From NCBI RefSeq assembly GCF_022647325.1, contig NZ_CP071405.1, positions 186,001-250,000 of the forward strand: a stretch of DNA of 64,000 nucleotides. The letters are read 5' to 3'. Under the pieces are notes generated by a model. The model made no database searches. It saw only the letters and a list, made by a program, of their open reading frames with translations, and was not told the origin of the DNA. Within the stretch, counting starts at the first letter, position 1. Every line of letters begins with the position of its first letter. Below, piece after piece: positions 1-10,535 of the stretch. The position numbers and the translations under genes are program-made. This DNA comes from Pantoea deleyi (GTDB lineage: Bacteria; Pseudomonadota; Gammaproteobacteria; Enterobacterales; Enterobacteriaceae).

Positions 1-893
1 TCGTCGGTGCACTCCGACATCGACAGCTCAGAGATCAGTACGCCGATGTCGCGCAGGAACAGGTCAGTGGCTTTCCAGCGGCTCAACTGCATGACGTGAC
101 GGGTAATCGACGCCGTCACATTCGGGTTGCCATCTCGGTCGCCGCCCATCCAGGAGGTGAACTGCACTGGCACGAAATCGACCGGCAGTCTGATGCCGAA
201 CGCCTCTTCCACCTGCTCGTTCAGCTCACGCAGGAAAGCCGGAACGCCTTCCCACAGGCTGTTTTCCACCACGGCAAAGCCCCATTTCGCTTCGTCGATC
301 GGGGTCGGGCGATATTTGCGGATCTCATCGGTGTGCCACGCCTGGGCGACCAGCTGGCGCAGACGGCGCATAATCTGGTTACGTTCGTAGTCGGAGACGT
401 CGCTGTGATCGAGTTGCTTCAGGCAGCTGTTGACCTCGACCAGCTTGTGGATCAGCGTGCGGCGGGTGATTTCGGTCGGGTGAGCAGTCAGCACCAGCTC
501 CAGCGACAGCGACTCAATCGCCGCCAGAATGTCGCTTTCACGAATCTCTTTCTGCTGCTTCAGGGTATCAAAGGTCTTTTTCAGCAGTTCAGGATGGTGC
601 TCACCCTCGCCACTCTGTGAGATGGTCTGATACTGCTCCGCCACGTTGGTCAGATTAAGGAACTGGCTGAACGCGCGCGCCACCGGCAGAAGCTCCTCGT
701 TGGAGAGGTTCTGCAGCGTATTGAGCAGTTCTTTACGATGAGTGTCATTGCCTGCGCGGGATGACTTGGAGAGCTTACGGATGGTTTCCACCTGGTCGAG
801 GATGTTCTCGCCCAGTGCATCCTTAATCGTATCCCCGAGCAGTTTGCCGAGCATACTGACATTACTTCGCATTGCGGAATATTGTTCGTTCAT
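1..893 (-). CDS. ppc: Phosphoenolpyruvate carboxylase, N-terminal part (cut by window edge)
   Basis: Carboxylates phosphoenolpyruvate to oxaloacetate to refill the TCA cycle in the cytoplasm. About 297 residues are visible. They begin [17 protein letters not shown] and follow E. coli Ppc almost residue for residue. The LTAHPTE segment near residue 137 holds the catalytic histidine of the family, and [15 protein letters not shown] lies near residue 260. The full protein is about 883 residues, so roughly two thirds lies outside the window. The ATG at 893 matches the family start. Its neighbour argE, also on the minus strand, ends 352 bp upstream. The same ppc-argE order is found in E. coli. Confidence 0.97.
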   Translation of the reverse strand, partial: MNEQYSAMRSNVSMLGKLLGDTIKDALGENILDQVETIRKLSKSSRAGNDTHRKELLNTLQNLSNEELLPVARAFSQFLNLTNVAEQYQTISQSGEGEHHPELLKKTFDTLKQQKEIRESDILAAIESLSLELVLTAHPTEITRRTLIHKLVEVNSCLKQLDHSDVSDYERNQIMRRLRQLVAQAWHTDEIRKYRPTPIDEAKWGFAVVENSLWEGVPAFLRELNEQVEEAFGIRLPVDFVPVQFTSWMGGDRDGNPNVTASITRHVMQLSRWKATDLFLRDIGVLISELSMSECTD

Positions 894-1245
894 TGGACCC
901 TGACACCCTTATCGTCTTGAAAAACTTCTACACCCGACCTTTCAGGCAGCCAAAAATCAGCAACGTGGTGTTCCCGGTATGCTGAGGGGAACCGGCACCG
1001 TTGCCGCCTGTCCGCTTTCTGAAACGCTCTGGATAATCACCCGGTGGGCATAACATCGTCTTTTATCTAGCCACGTAATGTTGCATTCGTCAAATGAGAT
1101 AAAGTGCGGCGAAGTAGCGGCTAAATAACGGGAATTATTGGTATTTATCGGGAGTGAAGCGGGATAAGTTATTCTTATTGTTAAATCCCGCAGAATGAGG
1201 GGGCATTTTGTCGTTTTTACAGTGAAATGCCCCATTTGCTGTCAA
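894..1245. other. Intergenic region between argE and ppc
   Basis: This 352-bp gap lies upstream of ppc and must contain its promoter. A 9-bp inverted repeat, GGGGCATTT at 1200-1208 and AAATGCCCC at 1225-1233, lies just beyond the argE stop and may end argE transcription, although no T-tract follows. No reading frame here resembles a known protein. I could not place a convincing -35/-10 pair for ppc. Confidence 0.5.
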
Positions 1246-2394
1246 TCAGTGACAAAAATGCTGCACAACCTGACTGATAAGCGCCCGTGTCGGCTTAATA
1301 AATGCCGTATCGATAAACTCGTCTGGCTGATGCGCCTGATTGATCGAACCCGGTCCCAGTACCAGTGTCGGACAGAGTTGCTGAATAAACGGCGCCTCGG
1401 TGCAGTAGTTGACGATTTCGGTAGGCGTACCCAGCAGTTTCTCGACCACACTGACCAGCTCATGGTTTGCCGGGCACTCATAACCCGGAATCGGCGGATG
1501 CAGCTCGGCCACGGTAATGCGGCCCGGCCAGCGTGCACTGACCGGGGCCAGCGCCTCATTCAGCAGTCCGTCGAGATCGCCCAGCGACAGGCCCGGCAGC
1601 GGACGAATATCCATGTGCAGCTCACAACAGGCGCAGATACGGTTCGCCGCATCCCCGCCATGAATATGCCCGAAGTTCATGGTGGGATAGGGGATGGCAA
1701 AACCATCGTGGTGATAGCGTTCCTGCAGCGTCGTGCGGAGCTGCATCAGGTGGGTGATCGACTCATGCATCAGCTCGATGGCGTTAACACCTCGCGCCGG
1801 ATCGCTGGAGTGGCCCGATTTGCCTTCGATACGGATCACGTTCGACAGATGGCCTTTATGCGCGCGAACCGGTTTAAGCGAGGTCGGCTCGCCAATAATG
1901 GCGCAGTCGGGACGCAGCTGCGTCGATTCAGAAAAATATTTGGCCCCCGCCATGGTGGTCTCTTCATCCGCCGTGGCGAGAATATAGAGCGGCTTACTCA
2001 GGGTGCTGACATCCACATCGCGCAGCGTATCGAGAATAAAGGCGAAGAACCCTTTCATGTCGGCGGTGCCCAGACCATAGAGCTTGTTGTCGTGCTCGGT
2101 CAGGGTAAAGGGATCGCGTGTCCAGCGGCCATCATCGAAGGGCACGGTGTCGGTATGGCCGGCCAGCAGCAGGCCGCCCGCGCCGCTACCGGTGCGCGCC
2201 AGCATGTTAAATTTATTGCGCGTTCCCGGCACGGGCTGCACTTCAACGCTGAAGCCGAGGTCGCGGAACCAGCCTGCCAGCAAATTGATTAAAGTTTCAT
2301 TACTCTGATCCAGTGCGGCATCGGTTGCGCTGATCGACGGTGTGGCGATTAACTGGCTGTACAGTTCAATAAAAGGCGGTAATTTTGTCTTCAC
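1246..2394 (-). CDS. argE: Acetylornithine deacetylase ArgE
   Basis: Hydrolyses N-acetylornithine to ornithine and acetate in arginine biosynthesis (M20 zinc metallopeptidase family, cytoplasmic). The product is 382 residues, against 383 in E. coli. Visible family motifs are [12 protein letters not shown] with a metal-binding His and Asp, [22 protein letters not shown] with the catalytic Glu pair, and [10 protein letters not shown]. The start chosen is GTG at 2394, which gives [11 protein letters not shown] as in E. coli and has AAGGA about 8 bases upstream. The longer in-frame extension upstream crosses the operator and is unlikely to be coding. It is transcribed divergently from argC across a shared ArgR operator. 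Confidence 0.95.
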   Translation of the reverse strand: MKTKLPPFIELYSQLIATPSISATDAALDQSNETLINLLAGWFRDLGFSVEVQPVPGTRNKFNMLARTGSGAGGLLLAGHTDTVPFDDGRWTRDPFTLTEHDNKLYGLGTADMKGFFAFILDTLRDVDVSTLSKPLYILATADEETTMAGAKYFSESTQLRPDCAIIGEPTSLKPVRAHKGHLSNVIRIEGKSGHSSDPARGVNAIELMHESITHLMQLRTTLQERYHHDGFAIPYPTMNFGHIHGGDAANRICACCELHMDIRPLPGLSLGDLDGLLNEALAPVSARWPGRITVAELHPPIPGYECPANHELVSVVEKLLGTPTEIVNYCTEAPFIQQLCPTLVLGPGSINQAHQPDEFIDTAFIKPTRALISQVVQHFCH

Positions 2395-2419
2395 TGTTGG
2401 CGGTCCTTGGGTTAGGATG

Positions 2420-2458
2420 TATCCATATTCATGCAGTAATAGTGAATAAAAATACATT
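2420..2458. promoter_or_regulatory. Paired ARG boxes (ArgR operator) of the argE / argCBGH divergent promoters
   Basis: Two 18-bp ARG boxes at 2420-2437 and 2441-2458 are separated by 3 bp, the normal 21-bp centre spacing for ArgR hexamer binding. The second box, AGTGAATAAAAATACATT, is close to the consensus with TGAAT and an A/T core. The layout matches the bipolar argE-argCBH operator of E. coli. Confidence 0.85.
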
Positions 2459-2561
2459 AACGTCCTCTGCAAGGGAACCTTAAATCGCTGCAGATGACAG
2501 GGTGGGTAACGGGGCAAGGCCGCGACCCGGAATGTGCGACTGTAAAAAGGGTTACAGCCTG

Positions 2562-3566
2562 ATGTTGAATACGCTGATCGTTGGTGCCAGTGGTTACGCT
2601 GGTACAGAGCTTGCCACCTTCCTGAATCGTCATCCACATATCAACATAACCGCTTTGGCGGTTTCCGCGCAAAGCCCTGATGCCGGTAAGCGCCTCTCCG
2701 ACCTTCATCCGCAGCTGAAAGGCGTGGTGGATCTTCCGCTGCAGCCGCTGAGCAGCGCGGCGGAGTGGGCCGGCAAAGTGGATGTGGTGTTCCTGGCGAC
2801 CGCCCATGAAGTCAGCCACGATCTGGCCCCGGAGTTTCTCAAAGCCGGTTGTGTGGTCTTTGACCTGTCGGGCGCGTTCCGCGTCAACGACGCCGATTTC
2901 TACACCCGCTTCTATGGCTTCACCCATCAGCATGGCGAGTGGCTGGATAAGGCTGTTTACGGTCTGGCGGAATATCAGCACGATAAAATTCAGCAGGCGC
3001 AGCTGGTGGCCGTCCCCGGCTGCTACCCGACCGCCGCGCAGCTGGCGCTGAAGCCGCTGGTGGAAGCCGGGCTGTTAAACGATGCGCAGTGGCCGGTCAT
3101 CAACGCCACCAGCGGCGTGAGCGGTGCCGGACGTAAAGCCAGCGTCGGCACCAGCTTCTGCGAGGTCAGCCTGCAGCCTTACGGCCTGTTTAACCATCGC
3201 CATCATCCGGAAATCGTTGCGCACCTCGGCACACCGGTGATCTTCACGCCGCATCTGGGGAGTTTCCCACGCGGTATTCTGGCGACCATTACCTGCCGTC
3301 TGAAAGCGGGTGTGAGCCGTGAGGATGTCGCCGCTGTGTTCCATCGCGCCTATGATGATAAACCGCTGGTGCGGCTCTATGAGCAGGGCGTCCCGGCGCT
3401 GAAAGCCGTGGTGGGCCAGCCCTTCTGCGATATCGGTTTTGAGATGCAGGGCGAACATCTGATTGTGGTGGCCGCCGAAGATAACCTGCTGAAAGGCGCG
3501 GCATCGCAGGCGGTACAGTGCCTGAACATCCGGTTCGGCTTCCCTGAAACGCAGTCACTGATTTAA
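2562..3566 (+). CDS. argC: N-acetyl-gamma-glutamyl-phosphate reductase ArgC
   Basis: NADPH-dependent reduction of N-acetylglutamyl phosphate to the semialdehyde, the third step of arginine synthesis. The product is 334 residues, the same length as E. coli ArgC. The N-terminal nucleotide-binding motif is VGASGYAG. The catalytic cysteine lies in VPGCYPTAA near residue 154, and HHRHHPEI-type residues follow in FNHRHHPEI. The ATG at 2562 gives [11 protein letters not shown] as in E. coli; a longer in-frame start at 2502 has no family support. It is the first gene of an operon with argB 14 bp downstream, and it is repressed through the ARG boxes upstream. Confidence 0.96.
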   Translation: MLNTLIVGASGYAGTELATFLNRHPHINITALAVSAQSPDAGKRLSDLHPQLKGVVDLPLQPLSSAAEWAGKVDVVFLATAHEVSHDLAPEFLKAGCVVFDLSGAFRVNDADFYTRFYGFTHQHGEWLDKAVYGLAEYQHDKIQQAQLVAVPGCYPTAAQLALKPLVEAGLLNDAQWPVINATSGVSGAGRKASVGTSFCEVSLQPYGLFNHRHHPEIVAHLGTPVIFTPHLGSFPRGILATITCRLKAGVSREDVAAVFHRAYDDKPLVRLYEQGVPALKAVVGQPFCDIGFEMQGEHLIVVAAEDNLLKGAASQAVQCLNIRFGFPETQSLI

Positions 3567-3580
3567 CGGATAACGAAACC

Positions 3581-4357
3581 ATGACCAATCCATTGATTAT
3601 CAAGCTGGGCGGTGTGCTGTTAGACAGCGAAGAAGCGCTGGCCCGCCTGTTTGACGCGCTGCTGACCTGGCGCAGCGCCCATCAGCGTCCGCTGATCATT
3701 GTCCACGGCGGCGGTTGCCTGGTGGATGAACTGATGAAAAAGCTGGCGCTGCCGGTGATGAAGAAAAACGGCCTGCGCGTGACGCCTGCCGACCAGATCG
3801 ACATTATTACCGGTGCGCTGGCGGGAACCGCCAACAAAACGCTGCTGGCCTGGGCCAAAAAATCGGGCATCCGCGCGGTGGGTCTCTGCCTGGGTGATGC
3901 GGGCATCGTCAATGTTACGCCGTTTGACGAAGAGCTTGGCCATGTCGGCCACGCGATGCCGGGCGATCCGGCCCTGCTGAACACCCTGCTGGCGGCCGGT
4001 TATCTGCCGGTAGTCAGCTCAATCGGTATTACAGACAGCGGTGAACTGATGAACGTCAACGCGGACCAGGCGGCGACCGCTCTCGCCTCGACGCTGGGCG
4101 CGGATTTGGTTCTGTTGTCTGACGTCAGTGGTATTCTCGACGGGAAAGGCCAGCGCATCGAAGAGATGACGGCCGATAAAGCTGAACAGCTGATTACCCA
4201 GGGCATCATCACCGATGGCATGATTGTGAAGGTACACGCTGCGCTTGATGCGGCACGTACCCTGGGCCGCCCGGTGGATATTGCCAGCTGGCGTCACGCC
4301 GAGCGGCTGCCTGACCTGTTTAACGGCGTGTCGATTGGCACCCGGATTCTCGCTTAA
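3581..4357 (+). CDS. argB: Acetylglutamate kinase ArgB
   Basis: Phosphorylates N-acetylglutamate with ATP, the second step of arginine synthesis. It has 258 residues, equal to E. coli ArgB, and belongs to the amino acid kinase fold. Visible features are [10 protein letters not shown] at the N-terminus (ATP phosphate-binding Lys and Gly), IVHGGG near residue 43 (acetylglutamate site), [11 protein letters not shown] and [11 protein letters not shown] in the C-terminal nucleotide-binding half, and GGMIVK-like [12 protein letters not shown]. It lacks the long N-terminal arginine-sensing helix of feedback-inhibited NAGKs, so control is probably at transcription by ArgR. It lies in the operon 14 bp after argC and 24 bp before argG. 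Confidence 0.96.
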   Translation: MTNPLIIKLGGVLLDSEEALARLFDALLTWRSAHQRPLIIVHGGGCLVDELMKKLALPVMKKNGLRVTPADQIDIITGALAGTANKTLLAWAKKSGIRAVGLCLGDAGIVNVTPFDEELGHVGHAMPGDPALLNTLLAAGYLPVVSSIGITDSGELMNVNADQAATALASTLGADLVLLSDVSGILDGKGQRIEEMTADKAEQLITQGIITDGMIVKVHAALDAARTLGRPVDIASWRHAERLPDLFNGVSIGTRILA

Positions 4358-4381
4358 CGACTCTGATTCAAGGATTACGAA

Positions 4382-5599
4382 ATGCAAACGCAAAACATCA
4401 AAAAAATCGTTCTGGCTTACTCCGGCGGTCTGGATACGTCAGCCATCATTCCATGGCTGAAAGAGAACTACGGCGGCTGTGAAGTGGTCGCTTTTGTTGC
4501 GGATATCGGTCAGGAGCGCAGCGATCTGGAAGGTGTGGAGAAGAAAGCCCTGCAGTCCGGCGCCTCTGAGTGCCACGTGGTTGACCTGCGTGAAGAGTTC
4601 ATCAGCGACTATGTTTATCCGGTGCTGCAGACCGGCGCCCTGTACGAAGGCACCTACCTGCTGGGTACCTCAATGGCGCGTCCTATCATCGCAAAAGCGC
4701 AGGTTGAGCTGGCACTGAAAGTGGGTGCTGATGCGCTGTGCCACGGCGCAACCGGTAAAGGAAATGACCAGGTGCGTTTCGAAACCACCTACACCGCGCT
4801 GGCGCCGCAGCTGAAAGTGGTGGCACCGTGGCGTGAGTGGAACCTGCGTTCACGTGAAGCCCTGCTGGACTACCTGAAAGAGCGCAACATCCCGACGACC
4901 GCGTCGCTGGAAAAAATCTACAGCCGTGACGAAAACGCGTGGCACATCTCCACCGAAGGCGGCGTGCTGGAAAGCCCGGCGAATGCACCGAACAAAGATT
5001 GCTGGGTCTGGACTGTCGATCCGCTGGAGGCGCCCGATCAGCCTGAAGACGTGACCGTGACCGTAGAGAAAGGTCGGGTTGTTGCCGTCAACGGCGAAAA
5101 AATGAGCCCGTTCCAGTGTCTGGAAAAACTCAACGTGCTCGGCGCGAAGCATGGCGTGGGCCGTATCGATATCGTTGAAAACCGTCTGGTCGGCATTAAA
5201 TCGCGCGGCTGCTATGAAACGCCTGGCGGCACCATCATGGTCAACGCCCTGCGTGCGGTAGAGCAGCTGGTTCTGGATCGCGACAGCTTCAAATGGCGTG
5301 AGCAGCTGGGTCACGAAATGTCCTACGTCGTCTATGACGGCCGCTGGTTCGCGCCGCTGCGTAAGTCGATTCAGGCAGCGGCCGAATCGCTGGCGGAAGA
5401 GGTGAACGGTGAAGTGGTGCTGCAGCTCTTTAAAGGCCACGCAACCGCGACCCGGAAGCGTTCTGCGAACAGCCTCTACTCAGAAGAGTTCGCGACCTTC
5501 GGCGAAGATGAAGTTTACGATCACCGTCATGCGGGCGGCTTCATCCGTCTGTTCTCACTCTCGTCGCGCATCCGTGCCCTGAACGAGCAGAAGAAGTAA
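4382..5599 (+). CDS. argG: Argininosuccinate synthase ArgG
   Basis: ATP-dependent condensation of citrulline and aspartate to argininosuccinate. It has 405 residues, which places it in the shorter ArgG class; the E. coli enzyme is 447. The N-terminal PP-loop [12 protein letters not shown] (residues about 11-22) binds ATP. Other conserved segments are [26 protein letters not shown] and [15 protein letters not shown]. In E. coli argG lies far from argECBH; here it sits between argB and argH, as in several Yersinia, Serratia and Pantoea relatives (from memory). The SD-like AAGGA lies 6 bases before ATG 4382. Confidence 0.96.
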   Translation: MQTQNIKKIVLAYSGGLDTSAIIPWLKENYGGCEVVAFVADIGQERSDLEGVEKKALQSGASECHVVDLREEFISDYVYPVLQTGALYEGTYLLGTSMARPIIAKAQVELALKVGADALCHGATGKGNDQVRFETTYTALAPQLKVVAPWREWNLRSREALLDYLKERNIPTTASLEKIYSRDENAWHISTEGGVLESPANAPNKDCWVWTVDPLEAPDQPEDVTVTVEKGRVVAVNGEKMSPFQCLEKLNVLGAKHGVGRIDIVENRLVGIKSRGCYETPGGTIMVNALRAVEQLVLDRDSFKWREQLGHEMSYVVYDGRWFAPLRKSIQAAAESLAEEVNGEVVLQLFKGHATATRKRSANSLYSEEFATFGEDEVYDHRHAGGFIRLFSLSSRIRALNEQKK

Positions 5600-5605
5600 T
5601 TTTCG

Positions 5606-5623
5606 GGCGGGGTACGCCCCGCC
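5606..5623 (+). other. GC-rich hairpin between argG and argH
   Basis: GGCGGGG at 5606-5612 pairs with CCCCGCC at 5617-5623 around a 4-base loop, immediately after the argG stop. No T-tract follows. It may act as an mRNA 3'-end stabiliser or processing site inside the operon. Confidence 0.6.
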
Positions 5624-5641
5624 TCACAGTTTCACTTCAGG

Positions 5642-5659
5642 GGCGGCATTTATGCCGCC
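5642..5659 (+). other. Second hairpin between argG and argH
   Basis: GGCGGCAT at 5642-5649 and ATGCCGCC at 5652-5659 form a tight stem followed by TCTTGTTT. It resembles a weak terminator lying 30 bp before argH, so partial termination between argG and argH is possible. Confidence 0.55.
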
Positions 5660-5689
5660 TCTTGTTTAACGATTCAGAGGAGTTTTCAC

Positions 5690-7063
5690 ATGGCACTTTG
5701 GGGTGGACGGTTTACTCAGGCAGCGGATCAACGTTTCAAACAGTTCAACGACTCGCTGCGCTTCGATTACCGCCTGGCAGAGCAGGACATCATTGGCTCT
5801 GTTGCCTGGTCCAAAGCGCTGGTGACGGTGAATGTCCTGACTCAGGATGAGCAGCAGCAGCTGGAAGCAGCCCTGAATACGTTACTGCAGGACGTGCGTG
5901 AAAATCCTGAGCAGATTCTGCAGAGCGATGCCGAAGATATCCACAGCTGGGTGGAAGGGCAGCTGATCGACAAGGTCGGCGCACTGGGCAAAAAACTGCA
6001 CACCGGCCGTAGCCGTAACGATCAGGTCGCGACCGATCTGAAGCTCTGGTGCAAGATGCAGATTGAGGCGCTGCTGGGCGCGACACGCGATCTGCAGCAG
6101 GCGCTGGTGGTGACGGCGGAAGCCAATCAGGATGCGGTGATGCCGGGCTACACCCACCTGCAGCGTGCTCAGCCGGTGACGTTTGCGCACTGGTGTCTCG
6201 CCTATGTTGAAATGCTGGCGCGCGATGAGAGCCGTCTGCAGGATACGCTGAAGCGGCTGGATGTCAGCCCGCTGGGCTGCGGCGCACTGGCCGGTACCGC
6301 TTACGAAATTGACCGTCAGCAGCTGGCAGGCTGGCTGGGCTTTGCGTCTGCCACGCGCAACAGTCTGGACACCGTCTCAGACCGCGACCACGTGCTGGAG
6401 CTGCTCTCCGATGCCGCAATCGGCATGGTGCATCTGTCGCGCTTTGCCGAGGATATGATCTTCTTCAATACCGGCGAAGCGGGCTTTATTGAGCTGTCAG
6501 ACAAAGTGACCTCCGGCTCTTCGCTGATGCCGCAGAAGAAAAACCCGGATGCGCTGGAGCTGATTCGCGGCAAGTGCGGCCGGGTACAGGGCGCACTGAC
6601 CGGCATGATGATGACGCTGAAGGGGCTGCCGCTGGCCTACAACAAAGATATGCAGGAAGACAAAGAGGGGCTGTTCGACGCGCTCGACACCTGGCTCGAC
6701 TGCCTGCATATGTCGGTGCTGGTGCTGGATGGCCTGCAGGTTAAACGTCCGCGCTGCCAGGAAGCTGCCGAACAGGGTTACGCAAACTCTACCGAGCTGG
6801 CGGACTATCTGGTTGCCAAAGGCGTGCCGTTCCGTGAAGCGCACCATATTGTCGGCGAAGTGGTCGTGGCCGCGATTGGCGAGGGCGTGGCGCTGGAAGC
6901 GCTGCCGCTGGCGACGCTGCAGCAGTACAGCACGGTGATTGGTGAGGATGTCTATCCGATCCTGGCGCTGCAATCCTGTCTGGATAAGCGTAATGCGCAG
7001 GGTGGGGTCTCTCCGCAGCAGGTGGCGCGTGCCATCAATGACGCAAAACAGCGTCTGGCGTAA
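5690..7063 (+). CDS. argH: Argininosuccinate lyase ArgH
   Basis: Cleaves argininosuccinate to arginine and fumarate, the last step of the pathway; a homotetramer of the fumarase/aspartase superfamily. It has 457 residues, matching E. coli. Superfamily motifs are [13 protein letters not shown] near residue 105, [16 protein letters not shown] near residue 156 and the signature [12 protein letters not shown] near residue 277, which carries the catalytic serine loop. The start ATG 5690 has AGAGGAG upstream. It is the distal gene of argCBGH, separated from argG by 90 bp holding two hairpins. Its 3' side meets a terminator oriented for the opposite strand. Confidence 0.96.
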   Translation: MALWGGRFTQAADQRFKQFNDSLRFDYRLAEQDIIGSVAWSKALVTVNVLTQDEQQQLEAALNTLLQDVRENPEQILQSDAEDIHSWVEGQLIDKVGALGKKLHTGRSRNDQVATDLKLWCKMQIEALLGATRDLQQALVVTAEANQDAVMPGYTHLQRAQPVTFAHWCLAYVEMLARDESRLQDTLKRLDVSPLGCGALAGTAYEIDRQQLAGWLGFASATRNSLDTVSDRDHVLELLSDAAIGMVHLSRFAEDMIFFNTGEAGFIELSDKVTSGSSLMPQKKNPDALELIRGKCGRVQGALTGMMMTLKGLPLAYNKDMQEDKEGLFDALDTWLDCLHMSVLVLDGLQVKRPRCQEAAEQGYANSTELADYLVAKGVPFREAHHIVGEVVVAAIGEGVALEALPLATLQQYSTVIGEDVYPILALQSCLDKRNAQGGVSPQQVARAINDAKQRLA

Positions 7064-7072
7064 TTCGCAGAT

Positions 7073-7102
7073 AAAAAAAAAGCGGGCATTTCAGATGCCC
7101 GC
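7073..7102 (-). terminator. Rho-independent terminator of the peroxiredoxin-glutaredoxin gene
   Basis: GCGGGCAT at 7082-7089 and ATGCCCGC at 7095-7102 form an 8-bp stem with a 5-base loop. On the minus strand it is followed by a run of nine T (A at 7073-7081). It serves the minus-strand gene ending at 7184 and may also slow argH transcripts. Confidence 0.8.
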
Positions 7103-7183
7103 CAACCTCTAGCTTCAGAACAACTACTTTTTTTATAGGCACATCATCAGAGCGCCAGCTCTCCCGGCTGACACCCAGATTTT

Positions 7184-7918
7184 TTACGCTGACAGCAAGT
7201 ATTGCTGCAGATCGTCACTCCCGCCAATGTGACGACCACCGATGAAGATTTGCGGCACCGTCGCGCGGCCGGTCACGGCACGCAGACTCACCGTGGTCGC
7301 ATCCTGGCCCAGCACAATCTCTTCGTACTGAATCCCCTGGTCGACCAGCATCTGTTTTGCCTGAATGCAGAAGGTGCAGCCAGGTTTGGTAAAGATAGCG
7401 ACTGACTCCTGAGCTTTACAGGCCGGATCGAGGTAGCGCAGCATGGTGTCCGCATCAGACACTTCGAACGGATCGCCAGGCTGATTCGGCTCCACAAACA
7501 TTTTCTCTACCACGCCGTTACGCACCAGCATGGAGTAGCGCCATGAGCGGGGGCCAAAGCCGAGGTCGGCTTTCTCAACCAGCATCGCCATTCCGCGGGT
7601 AAACTCACCGTTGCCATCGGGAATGAAGGTGATGTGGTCGGCGCGCTGCTCCGCTTTCCAGGCGTTCATCACAAAGGTGTCATTCACCGAAACGCACAGG
7701 ATGCTGTCCACGCCCAGGCGGGTAAACTGTCCCGCTAATTCGTTGTAGCGCGGCAGATGAGTGGATGAGCAGGTGGGTGTAAACGCCCCCGGCAGTGAAA
7801 ACACGATAACCGTTTTATCTTTAAACAGCGCGTCGGTGGTGACATCGACCCAGCGGTCGCCCTGGCGTGTGTGAAAAGTCACTGATGGGACTGCTTTACC
7901 TTCCTGACCTGCAAACAT
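7184..7918 (-). CDS. Hybrid peroxiredoxin-glutaredoxin (Prx5-Grx fusion)
   Basis: Glutathione-dependent peroxidase of the PGdx type first described in Haemophilus influenzae. Its own glutaredoxin domain recycles the peroxidatic cysteine. The 244-residue protein has a Prx5-like domain (about 1-160) with the peroxidatic motif [14 protein letters not shown] near residue 44. A glutaredoxin domain (about 170-244) follows, with the active site KPGCTFC and the cis-proline TVPQIFI. There is no signal peptide, so it should be cytoplasmic. It is divergent from oxyR with 124 bp between the starts, which suggests control by OxyR. E. coli has the oxyS RNA at this place instead. The family assignment is firm; OxyR control is inference. 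Confidence 0.93.
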   Translation of the reverse strand: MFAGQEGKAVPSVTFHTRQGDRWVDVTTDALFKDKTVIVFSLPGAFTPTCSSTHLPRYNELAGQFTRLGVDSILCVSVNDTFVMNAWKAEQRADHITFIPDGNGEFTRGMAMLVEKADLGFGPRSWRYSMLVRNGVVEKMFVEPNQPGDPFEVSDADTMLRYLDPACKAQESVAIFTKPGCTFCIQAKQMLVDQGIQYEEIVLGQDATTVSLRAVTGRATVPQIFIGGRHIGGSDDLQQYLLSA

Positions 7919-7976
7919 TTACGACTCCTGATCAACCGCGTTCCATTTGATGCGCGCATTATTCCCAACCGCCCTT

Positions 7977-8030
7977 GATAGGGCCAATCGTTCATTGCTA
8001 TTCTATCTATCGCCACGGGCTATCGTGGTC
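7977..8030. promoter_or_regulatory. Candidate OxyR-binding region in the prx-grx / oxyR spacer
   Basis: The 124-bp spacer contains GATAGGG at 7977 and CTATCTATCG followed by GCTATCG up to about 8030, reminiscent of the ATAG/CTAT tetranucleotides that OxyR contacts at helical spacing. A strict alignment to the four-element consensus matches only in part, so this is a location guess based on OxyR autoregulation in related bacteria. Confidence 0.35.
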
Positions 8031-8042
8031 TGGAGGGTAATA

Positions 8043-8960
8043 ATGAATATCCGTGATCTTGAATATCTGGTTTCGCTTGCTGAACACCGCCACTTTCGTC
8101 GTGCTGCGGATGCCTGTCATGTCAGTCAGCCCACGTTAAGCGGGCAGATCCGCAAGCTGGAAGATGAGCTGGGCGTGATGCTGCTGGAGCGCACCAGTCG
8201 CAAAGTGCTGTTCACCCAGGCGGGGCTGCTGCTGGTGGATCAGGCGCGAACGGTGCTGCGGGAAGTGAAGGTGCTGAAAGAGATGGCCAGTCAGCAAGGG
8301 GAAGCGATGTCCGGTCCGCTGCATATCGGTCTGATCCCGACGACCGCGCCCTACCTGCTGCCCCAGATTATCCCGACGCTGCATCAGACGTTCCCGAAAC
8401 TGGAGATGTATCTGCACGAAGCGCAGACGCTGCAGCTGCTGGCGCAACTCGACAGCGGCAAGCTGGACTGCGCGATTGTCGCGCTGGTCAAAGAGAGCGA
8501 AGCCTTTATCGAGGTGCCGCTGTTTGATGAGCCGATGAAGCTGGCCGTCTATGCGGATCATCCGTGGTGTGACCGCGACCGGGTGCCGATGTCCGATCTG
8601 GCAGGCGAAAAACTGCTGATGCTGGAGGATGGCCACTGTCTGCGTGACCAGGCGATGGGCTTCTGCTTTGAGGCGGGAGCGGATGAAGATACCCATTTCC
8701 GCGCGACCAGCCTGGAGACGCTGCGCAACATGGTAGCGGCGGGCAGCGGCATTACGCTGTTACCGGCGCTGGCCGTACCGCCGGAACGCATCCGGGATGG
8801 GGTCTGCTATCTTCCCTGCTATAAGCCGGTGCCCAAGCGGACGATCGCGCTGGTTTACCGTCCGGGTTCCCCTCTGCGCAGCCGTTATGAACAGCTGGCA
8901 GAGGCGATCAAAACCCATATGGAGCACTATTTCGACGCCACCCTAAAACAGGCGGTTTAA
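8043..8960 (+). CDS. oxyR: Peroxide-sensing LysR-type regulator OxyR
   Basis: Tetrameric transcription factor activated by hydrogen peroxide through a disulfide; it controls catalase, peroxiredoxin and iron-protection genes. It has 305 residues, identical in length to E. coli OxyR. The N-terminal LysR helix-turn-helix ([21 protein letters not shown], residues about 20-40) is followed by the sensor domain. The redox cysteines fall in [12 protein letters not shown] at 199 and 208, exactly the E. coli spacing. The ATG at 8043 with GGAGGG upstream gives MNIRDLEYL; the longer frame from 7947 runs through the promoter. Its 3' end overlaps sthA on the other strand by 18 bp. Confidence 0.97.
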   Translation: MNIRDLEYLVSLAEHRHFRRAADACHVSQPTLSGQIRKLEDELGVMLLERTSRKVLFTQAGLLLVDQARTVLREVKVLKEMASQQGEAMSGPLHIGLIPTTAPYLLPQIIPTLHQTFPKLEMYLHEAQTLQLLAQLDSGKLDCAIVALVKESEAFIEVPLFDEPMKLAVYADHPWCDRDRVPMSDLAGEKLLMLEDGHCLRDQAMGFCFEAGADEDTHFRATSLETLRNMVAAGSGITLLPALAVPPERIRDGVCYLPCYKPVPKRTIALVYRPGSPLRSRYEQLAEAIKTHMEHYFDATLKQAV

Positions 8961-10343
8961 GCCGTTTAACGCGGCAACGCGATAGGCTTCGGCCATGGTC
9001 GGATAGTTAAAGGTGGTATTCACGAAATACTCAATCGTGTTGCCACCATTTTTCTGTTCCATAATGGCCTGACCGATGTGAATAATCTCGGCGGCACGTT
9101 CGCCAAAGCAGTGGATCCCCAGTATCTCTTTGGTTTCCCGGTGGAAGAGAATCTTCAGGCTGCCGACGTTCATCCCCACGATCTGCGCTCGCGCCAGATG
9201 TTTGAACTGCGCGCGGCCCACTTCATACGGCACCTTCATCGCTGTCAGCTGCTGCTCGGTTTTCCCCACAGAGCTGATCTCAGGAATGGTATAAATCCCG
9301 GTCGGAATATCTTCGATCAGGTGCGCTGACGCTTCCCCTTTGATGATCGCCTGCGCGGCAATGCGTCCCTGGTCGTAGGCGGCAGAGGCCAGGCTCGGGT
9401 AGCCAATCACGTCACCCACGGCGTAGATGTGCGGCTGCGCGGTCTGATACATGCTGTTTACTTTCAGCAGGCCACGACCATCGGCTTCCAGCCCGACATT
9501 CTCCAGCGACAGCGAGTCGGTGTTACCGGTACGGCCATTGGCGTACAGCAGGCAGTCCGCCTTCACCTTTTTGCCCGACTTCAGGTGCATGATCACGCCA
9601 TCTTCCACGCCTTCGATCTTCTCGAACTCTTCGTTGTGACGAATCACCACGCCGCTGTTCCAGAAGTGATATGAGAGCGAGTCAGACATCTCCTGATCCA
9701 GGAACGCCAGCAGGCGATCGCGGGTGTTAATCAGGTCAACCTTGACGTTCAGGCCACGGAAAATCGACGCATACTCACAGCCAATCACGCCCGCGCCATA
9801 GATAATGACGTGGCCGGGTTCGTGGTGCAGGTTGAGGATCGAGTCGGAGTCATAAACGCGCGGATGGGTGAAGTCCACATCATCAGGATGATAGGGGCGT
9901 GAGCCACAGGCGATAACAAACTTCTCTGCCGTCAGCGTTTCGCGGGTGCCGTCCGGCTGTTCAATCTCGATCGTATTGGCATCCACGAAATGCGCATCGC
10001 CCTGATAAAGCTCGCAGCGGTTGCGCTCATAGAAGCCCTGGCGCATCGCTGTCTGCTGGCTGATGACGTTTTCCGTATGGTTAAGGATGTCGGCAAAAGA
10101 GGAGCGAAGCAGACGGGTATGGTCGCTGTAGAGCGGGTTCTGGTTGAATTCGATAATGCGGCTGACGGCGTGGCGAAGGGCTTTGGAGGGGATGGTGCCC
10201 CAGTGCGTACAACCGCCACCGATGTTGTGATAGCGTTCGATCACGGCGATGCGCGCGCCCTGTTTTACCAGCCCCATCGCCGCACCTTCACCGCCGGGCC
10301 CTGAGCCAATCACAATGGCATCGTAATCGTAAGACTTTTGCAT
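8943..10343 (-). CDS. sthA: Soluble pyridine nucleotide transhydrogenase SthA (UdhA)
   Basis: FAD enzyme that moves reducing equivalents between NADPH and NAD+, mainly reoxidising NADPH. It has 466 residues, like E. coli. The N-terminal FAD motif is [27 protein letters not shown] near residue 45 retains only one cysteine of the usual disulfide pair of the dihydrolipoamide dehydrogenase superfamily, which is characteristic of SthA. The second dinucleotide motif [13 protein letters not shown] lies near residue 180, and the C-terminal dimerisation domain ends [12 protein letters not shown]. It is convergent with oxyR, and the two coding regions overlap by 18 bp at their 3' ends. Confidence 0.96.
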   Translation of the reverse strand: MQKSYDYDAIVIGSGPGGEGAAMGLVKQGARIAVIERYHNIGGGCTHWGTIPSKALRHAVSRIIEFNQNPLYSDHTRLLRSSFADILNHTENVISQQTAMRQGFYERNRCELYQGDAHFVDANTIEIEQPDGTRETLTAEKFVIACGSRPYHPDDVDFTHPRVYDSDSILNLHHEPGHVIIYGAGVIGCEYASIFRGLNVKVDLINTRDRLLAFLDQEMSDSLSYHFWNSGVVIRHNEEFEKIEGVEDGVIMHLKSGKKVKADCLLYANGRTGNTDSLSLENVGLEADGRGLLKVNSMYQTAQPHIYAVGDVIGYPSLASAAYDQGRIAAQAIIKGEASAHLIEDIPTGIYTIPEISSVGKTEQQLTAMKVPYEVGRAQFKHLARAQIVGMNVGSLKILFHRETKEILGIHCFGERAAEIIHIGQAIMEQKNGGNTIEYFVNTTFNYPTMAEAYRVAALNGLNRLF

Positions 10344-10535
10344 ACCGATACGTCCTATTATTTATACATTTTTACAACGAGATTCTAACATCTCGTCGCG
10401 CACTTCTGAATTCTATCAGCGATTTTCATCACAGTTTGACAAAGAGTGAGGTTCACAGGCGGTGACAAATATTGCCACTCTGTACGCTGAAAATTTTGAT
10501 ATAGTGACCCCTTAATACCGCTAAAGGCAGAGAGA

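Noticed and set aside
1195..2292. 365-residue frame on the plus strand opposite argE
   Set aside because: It lies within argE on the other strand, has no family features and is a product of the G+C-rich codon pattern.
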